Origin: Niabella agricola | GTDB lineage: Bacteria > Bacteroidota > Bacteroidia > Chitinophagales > Chitinophagaceae | Length of the DNA: 64,000 bases | Direction: 5' to 3' | Assembly (NCBI RefSeq): GCF_021538615.1 | Contig: NZ_JAJHIZ010000003.1 | Coordinates: 1,178,001-1,242,000 of the forward strand | Shown: positions 59,588 to 64,000 of the stretch, one piece after another | How the letters are laid out: each line of letters starts with the position of its first letter | How positions within the stretch are numbered: position 1 is the stretch's first letter | Notes under the pieces: model-generated | Databases searched by the model: none | Seen by the model: only the letters and a program-made list of their open reading frames with translations | What the model was told of the DNA's origin: nothing | Program-made: the position numbers and the translations under genes

Positions 59588-62014
59588 TTATTTCACCAGA
59601 ACCTGGATTGATGCCGGCTTCAATCCAGGCGATGTCACGGTAATGACAGCAGTGCCTTTTTTAAGCCCTTTTATAATGGCCAGCCCAAGCCCATTGTATA
59701 CCCGTCGGCGAGGGATTTGAAATGGCATCAGATCCGCCTGATAACCATTATCCATTGCTACCACCGCTGCAGCGGCAGTATTGGCAACATGTACTTCGTT
59801 CCTTGCATCCGGAACCAGGTTCCCATCCTCGTCCAAAATACGGATGGATACAAACGCGCGATCATCTCTTTCCAGTTGCAATACCGGGTTTTCGATCTCC
59901 AATACGATCCGCGCCGGTGCACCCGTGGTACGTACAACCTGTTCCAGAACGGCTTTCCCGTTCTTCCGGGAAATTACTTTTAACTCGCCGGGCACATAGG
60001 GTACCCGCCACAATACATGAAACGCCGTATCGGCCTTCTTCCTGGTTCCCAGCGAACGACCATTCAGGAACAATTCGGCTTCATCGGCCTTACTGTAATA
60101 GACTTTTACATCTACGGGTTGCCCTGCCTCCCAGCCTGTCCCATCGCCTTTAGCCGGATTCCAGTGCGGCGCAATATGCAGTACGGGTTTGCTGGCCCAC
60201 TCGCTCTGGTACATATAATATACATCCTTTGGAAAGCCAGCCAGGTCTACAATGCCGTAATACGAACTTCGGGCGGGATAAGGATACGGTACGGGCTCTC
60301 CCAGGAAATCAAACCCCGACCAAACAAAGAGTCCCGATAAATAGTCATGCTTCTTAATGATGCGCCAGGTCTGTTCATGTGTAGATCCCCAATATGCGGC
60401 TACATTGTCGTATGCGGAAACCGTATAATCCGGGTTTCCGTTCTCAACAAATTTAAATTTTGAACTGGATGGCCAAAGGCGCAGCGAATCTGCCGGTCCG
60501 TCATAACGCCCACGCGTCGCCAGTCCGGATACATTTTCAGTGGCAATAAATTTTTCGCCGGGATAATTTTTAGGAAAATCTTCATAGGCTTCAATATGAT
60601 AATTGAGCCCCACCACATCCAGTGCTTTCGACTGATAAATAAAATTTTTCTCCGGACGGTTCTCACTCAATGCACAGGTAACCGGCCGGGTGGTATCCAG
60701 GGCCTTTACAATACCCACCAACTCCTTTGCAAGTGTGATCCCTGTGGAATCGAACTGCTCTCTTATTTCGTTCCCGATACTCCACATAAACACGCTTGGA
60801 TGATTACGGTCGCGTTTTACCATATGTTCCAGGTCGCGCCGGGACCACCCGGGAAAATCGCTGTAGTAATCATATTTATTCTTCTTTTTTGCCCACATAT
60901 CAAAGGATTCATCCATTACCAGGAATCCCATTTCATCGCAGAGATCCAGGAACTGCGGATCCGGTGGATTGTGCGCAGTACGGATGGCATTCACCCCCAT
61001 CTCCTGCATAATGCGCAATTGCCGGCGTGCCGCCGACCGGTTAAAGGCTGCACCCAATGCGCCCAGATCATGATGCATGCATACACCCTTTATCTTCATC
61101 GGCACACCGTTCAATGAGAACCCCTTTTGTGCATCGAATGCAAAATAGCGGACCCCAAAAGATGTCGCCCATTGATCGGTTTGCCGGCTGCCGTCAACTA
61201 TTTTAAATACGGCCTTGTAAAGCTGTGGTGCGGCCACCGACCATAACACAGGATCCTTCAATACCGTTTTAAAACGAAACCGGCCGGCTGCCTCCGGCGT
61301 TCCGTCGATCACTGCGATTTTTTTTCCGGAAGGGTCGGAAAGTGTACAAGTCACTTTCAGTTTTGATTTACTGGCGGCGGGATTTAAAACTACCGAGGTG
61401 GCATGAAATACCATTTGTCTCTTATCGCCCCGGGTCGTATACACAAAAGTTCCCCAGCGTTCAAAAGCAATCTTTTCTGTGATCACCAGCCGGGTACTTC
61501 TGTAAATACCGGACCCGGTGTACCATCTTGAATTGGGTTGCCGGCTATTATCAACTCTTACAGCAATGACATTTTTTTGTTTGCCCAACCTGAGGTATGG
61601 CGTCAAATCATAATCAAAAGAAGTATACCCATACGGCCATTTCCCAAGATATTGTCCGTTGACCCACACTTCGGCATTGCGGTACACTCCGTCAAATTCA
61701 ATACGGACTTTGTTTTTAGCCGTAACCTTATCCAACGTAAAGGTCTTGCGGTACCAACCCACTCCTCCGGGCAATGCGCCGCCGGCATTTCCCGCGGGAT
61801 GGGTGGAATCAAACCGGCCTTCAATACTCCAGTCATGTGGCAGATCCAGCGGCCGCCAAGAAACATCATTCCATTCCTTTTCCTTCCAGGATGCCGCATC
61901 GCCCAGGCGGAAGCGCCAGCCTTTGTCAAAATCGATCACCCGGCGAGGGCCCTGCTGCGCAGCGGAAACGGTAATCAATAACAAGCAAATACTTAATGAT
62001 AACAGGTACTTCAT
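59588..62014 (-). CDS. GH2 beta-glycosidase with DUF4982-type C-terminus
   Basis: 808 residues from ATG 62014 (MKYLLSLSICLLLITVSAAQ, signal peptide); the longer frame upstream to 62116 would run into the preceding gene. Jelly-roll domain (about 30-185; PLDLPHDWSIEGRFD, GWYRKTFTL), Ig-like domain, TIM barrel with acid/base Glu415 (WSIGNEI) and nucleophile Glu493 (FIATENVSG), then VDVKVYYSKADEAELFLNGRSLG (DUF4982-type) and an Ig-like tail. Retaining beta-glycosidase, with beta-galactosidase or beta-glucuronidase most likely; the ATEN form differs from LPTEFLHG of the other GH2 here, so the two probably have different substrates. 44 bases downstream of the GH43/117-like gene and followed by a terminator. 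Confidence 0.93.
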   Translation of the reverse strand: MKYLLSLSICLLLITVSAAQQGPRRVIDFDKGWRFRLGDAASWKEKEWNDVSWRPLDLPHDWSIEGRFDSTHPAGNAGGALPGGVGWYRKTFTLDKVTAKNKVRIEFDGVYRNAEVWVNGQYLGKWPYGYTSFDYDLTPYLRLGKQKNVIAVRVDNSRQPNSRWYTGSGIYRSTRLVITEKIAFERWGTFVYTTRGDKRQMVFHATSVVLNPAASKSKLKVTCTLSDPSGKKIAVIDGTPEAAGRFRFKTVLKDPVLWSVAAPQLYKAVFKIVDGSRQTDQWATSFGVRYFAFDAQKGFSLNGVPMKIKGVCMHHDLGALGAAFNRSAARRQLRIMQEMGVNAIRTAHNPPDPQFLDLCDEMGFLVMDESFDMWAKKKNKYDYYSDFPGWSRRDLEHMVKRDRNHPSVFMWSIGNEIREQFDSTGITLAKELVGIVKALDTTRPVTCALSENRPEKNFIYQSKALDVVGLNYHIEAYEDFPKNYPGEKFIATENVSGLATRGRYDGPADSLRLWPSSSKFKFVENGNPDYTVSAYDNVAAYWGSTHEQTWRIIKKHDYLSGLFVWSGFDFLGEPVPYPYPARSSYYGIVDLAGFPKDVYYMYQSEWASKPVLHIAPHWNPAKGDGTGWEAGQPVDVKVYYSKADEAELFLNGRSLGTRKKADTAFHVLWRVPYVPGELKVISRKNGKAVLEQVVRTTGAPARIVLEIENPVLQLERDDRAFVSIRILDEDGNLVPDARNEVHVANTAAAAVVAMDNGYQADLMPFQIPRRRVYNGLGLAIIKGLKKGTAVITVTSPGLKPASIQVLVK

Positions 62015-62057
62015 TTTCTTTTTTAAAACCCTGTGAGATTTTACAAACCGCACAGGT

Positions 62058-63161
62058 CTATTCGTTTGCAAAACGCACCGCACTTTTTCCCTTATCCACC
62101 GATGTAGCCACCGCAATGCCCCGCTGATCCTTATCGTTTACCGCGCAGTAAAAATGATAGACCACCCCCTTATGTTTGATCACACAGGGCTTGTGCGCAT
62201 ATTTCCGATCATAGGGCTCCGAAGAGCGGATCAGGTCTGCCCCATTCCAATCCGTCCAATGCACCAGGTCGTACGAACAGGCGAAGCGGTTAAAGGTTTC
62301 ATTCTTCCTGTTTTCCCAGAACGCACCAAAATAAAACAGCACCCAAAGATCTCCCATTTTTTGCACTACGCCATCTCCGGTGATGCCAATGCGGTGGTGT
62401 ACTACGGGATCTACCTGGTAGCGTTTCCAGTGCACCATATCCTTTGATACCGCCATACCAATGCGCTCAAACCAGCGCCATTTGGGCGTATTGTGGCTGG
62501 TATCTCCATTGGCGTTATAGTACATTACAAAAGGATAGCCCAGGGTCTTTTTTTTATCCCAGATCACGGAGCTCTTATACAGCTTTTTATTCTCCCACCA
62601 GCGTGTATCCGGGTCGGTGGCCTTTAATACCGGTTGCTCCAGCGTACGCCATTCATGCGGGCGCTGGATATCGTGCGGCGTATACGCCATACCAATGGAC
62701 AGCAACCCGGTTTCATAACCGGGTGTATGCCCGCCGATATAGCTCATCCAGTAATTCCCATTGTATGGTTCTGCGCTATAACTTCCGCCCCATGCAGGAT
62801 CAATCAATGCTATATAGCCCGCTTTCTGGTAACCATCCCATTTTAATGAATCATTCGCCTTGGACAGCATTTTCCCAAGCGGTTTCCAGTGTAGCAGGTC
62901 GCTGCTTTGTGCCAGCCAGGTCTCATATCCATCGCCATCAAACTCGATATAGGACATATACCATTTCCCGTTGCTGCAGAACACGGTAGGACAGTCCAGT
63001 TTTTTTGACGAGCTCCCCGGAGCCAACACCAGCCCATATTTATATGGGGTTTTTACCGCTTCATATACTTTTTGCATTATGGCCTGCGGCACTTCCCTGT
63101 TTTGCGTACAAGCAACATAGTTCAGTAAAATACATCCGATAAACAGAGATGCTCTCATCAT
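62058..63161 (-). CDS. GH43/GH117-like five-bladed propeller lipoprotein
   Basis: 367 residues. MMRASLFIGCILLNYVAC gives a possible lipobox with Cys18. Glycosyl hydrolase five-bladed propeller pattern: LDCPTVFCSNGKWYMSYIEFDG, WLAQSSDLLHWKPLG, ALIDPAWGGSYSAE, NYWMSYIGGHTPG, MVHWKRYQVDPVV, and GDGVVQKMGDLWVLFYFGAFWE. Several Asp and Glu residues could be catalytic; the family-defining acids are not certain by eye, so GH43, GH117 or the 'glycosylase' group are all possible. The gene overlaps the preceding GH78 by 4 bases (ATGA) and precedes GH2 by 44 bases, so the three are co-transcribed. Another propeller enzyme of this general type is at 43401. Confidence 0.78.
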   Translation of the reverse strand: MMRASLFIGCILLNYVACTQNREVPQAIMQKVYEAVKTPYKYGLVLAPGSSSKKLDCPTVFCSNGKWYMSYIEFDGDGYETWLAQSSDLLHWKPLGKMLSKANDSLKWDGYQKAGYIALIDPAWGGSYSAEPYNGNYWMSYIGGHTPGYETGLLSIGMAYTPHDIQRPHEWRTLEQPVLKATDPDTRWWENKKLYKSSVIWDKKKTLGYPFVMYYNANGDTSHNTPKWRWFERIGMAVSKDMVHWKRYQVDPVVHHRIGITGDGVVQKMGDLWVLFYFGAFWENRKNETFNRFACSYDLVHWTDWNGADLIRSSEPYDRKYAHKPCVIKHKGVVYHFYCAVNDKDQRGIAVATSVDKGKSAVRFANE

Positions 63162-64000
63162 TTTTTCTTTGCGGTAAAGCGATAGCTGCCCGATCCTGTT
63201 TTTACGGGTGCTTTGTCATAGCCTTGCGGGAAATAAACCGTAGCCGTGGTATTAGCAGGGATCACGACATCGATCGTAAGCTGATCCCCCTGTTTTTGCC
63301 AGCGAACATTGATCAACCCACGCACCGAATGATAGCTGGCCTCGGCATGATCCATCGCTCCTACGGGGTGCGGTCTTATTTCAATGTCTTTAAACCCAAC
63401 GGAACCTTCGGCCTGACGAATGCCGCAAAGGCCGGAATAGAACCATTCCATCAGGTGCCCGAGCATAAAGTGATTATTGGATACTGAAGACAATGCGGCC
63501 CAGGATTCTGTAAGCGCGGTAGCCCCATGCGCCAGCTGGTACCCGTATCCCGGTACATCGCTGCGGTTGTTCATATCATAGATCACATCACTGTAGCCCG
63601 CGTCTTCAAGGGCACGCAATACATAACGATACCCAACATCACCACCGGTAAGGGCATTGTTGCGGCCGCGAATGTCCTTTACCAGGTTCTGCACTACAGC
63701 TTCGCGGTGTTCCGGTTCCACCAGGTTCATGTACAGGGCCATGGCATTGGCTGCCTGGCTGCCTGTAGCATATTGGTTGGTTTGCCGGTTAAAGAATTTT
63801 TCATTGAAGGCAGTTTTTACTTCTTTCGCCCAGTTGTCAAAAAATGGCACATCAGTGTTGATTCCCAGCAATGCCGCCACTTTCGAAAGGATGGTCAGGT
63901 TGTAGTAGTAAGTAGCGGTAGCCGTAACGCCCATCGGCGTAAGCTGCGAAACACCGGGATGCTCCGGACCGATGTCATACCAGTCGCTCAGCCCAAATTC
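63158..64000 (-). CDS. GH78 alpha-L-rhamnosidase, 5' end cut by window edge
   Basis: The frame is open to 64000 and gives 280 codons of the C-terminal part. Continuous reading upstream of the internal Met at 63934 shows GLSDWYDIGPEHPGVSQLTP, so the real gene extends beyond the window. The barrel end and C-terminal beta-sandwich of GH78 are visible: ATATYYYNLTILSKVAALLG, NAMALYMNLVEPEHRE, VGYRYVLRALEDAGYSDVIYDM, YGYQLAHGATALTESWAAL, NNHFMLGHLMEWFYSGLCGI, and GSVGFKDIEIRP. The LTESW and NHFMLG blocks carry the conserved Glu and His near the active site. Overlaps the GH43/117-like gene by 4 bases at its 3' end. Second GH78 in the window. Confidence 0.9.
   Translation of the reverse strand, partial: EFGLSDWYDIGPEHPGVSQLTPMGVTATATYYYNLTILSKVAALLGINTDVPFFDNWAKEVKTAFNEKFFNRQTNQYATGSQAANAMALYMNLVEPEHREAVVQNLVKDIRGRNNALTGGDVGYRYVLRALEDAGYSDVIYDMNNRSDVPGYGYQLAHGATALTESWAALSSVSNNHFMLGHLMEWFYSGLCGIRQAEGSVGFKDIEIRPHPVGAMDHAEASYHSVRGLINVRWQKQGDQLTIDVVIPANTTATVYFPQGYDKAPVKTGSGSYRFTAKKK

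Noticed and set aside
1..64000. tRNA, rRNA, CRISPR arrays, insertion sequences, prophage
   Set aside because: No cloverleaf-like sequence, regularly spaced direct repeats, transposase motifs or phage structural genes were seen on reading both strands.

Overview
The window looks like chromosome of a Bacteroidota bacterium, most likely a Chitinophagaceae member resembling Niabella. This rests on a SusC/SusD pair, dense exported glycosidases, lipoprotein signals, weak Shine-Dalgarno use, and Bacteroidota-type intergenic hairpin repeats. No rRNA, tRNA, CRISPR array, transposase or phage gene was seen. Nearly everything lies on the minus strand, so genes are transcribed from high to low coordinates.

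Region A (1-10761) holds two exported sulfatases (the first cut by the left edge), an endonuclease/exonuclease/phosphatase-like lipoprotein, an AraC-type regulator, a divergent DUF5703/GH95-like glycosidase (the only intact plus-strand gene) and a large GH95. Region B (11021-22436) continues upstream of GH95 with GH28, a GH67N-type glycosidase, a Gfo/Idh/MocA dehydrogenase, a RhaT-like symporter, an amidohydrolase-2 lactonase-like enzyme, two tandem CaiB/BaiF CoA-transferases, a solute-binding-protein fold without signal peptide, and a MaoC hydratase. The genes from MaoC to the dehydrogenase overlap or are closely spaced, and look like one catabolic operon for a sugar or sugar acid released by the neighbouring glycosidases. 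This is the best candidate for an undescribed system.

Region C (22699-30601) has a broken ORF6N gene, a GH92 with its own terminator, an FMN alpha-hydroxy-acid dehydrogenase with its own terminator, an exported TIM-barrel protein, an esterase with an N-terminal STN-like domain, and a DapA/KDG-aldolase-type enzyme. Region D (30776-64000) is a large pectin polysaccharide utilisation locus: GH78 (cut by the right edge), GH43/117-like, GH2, DUF3826, SusC, SusD, two PL1 pectate lyases, a beta-helix plus barrel protein, GH140 apiosidase-like, GH43-like, GH143-like, GH142-like, SGNH acetylesterase, GH2, GH78, a second DUF3826 and a sialidase-fold protein.

The set PL1, GH28, GH78, GH2, GH95, GH140 and GH142/143-like matches enzymes known from Bacteroides thetaiotaomicron rhamnogalacturonan-II (RG-II) degradation, so RG-II or a related pectin is the inferred substrate. 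The sulfatases and GH92 do not fit RG-II and may serve other glycans. Short hairpin repeats fill many intergenic spaces, most densely at 46100-46420.
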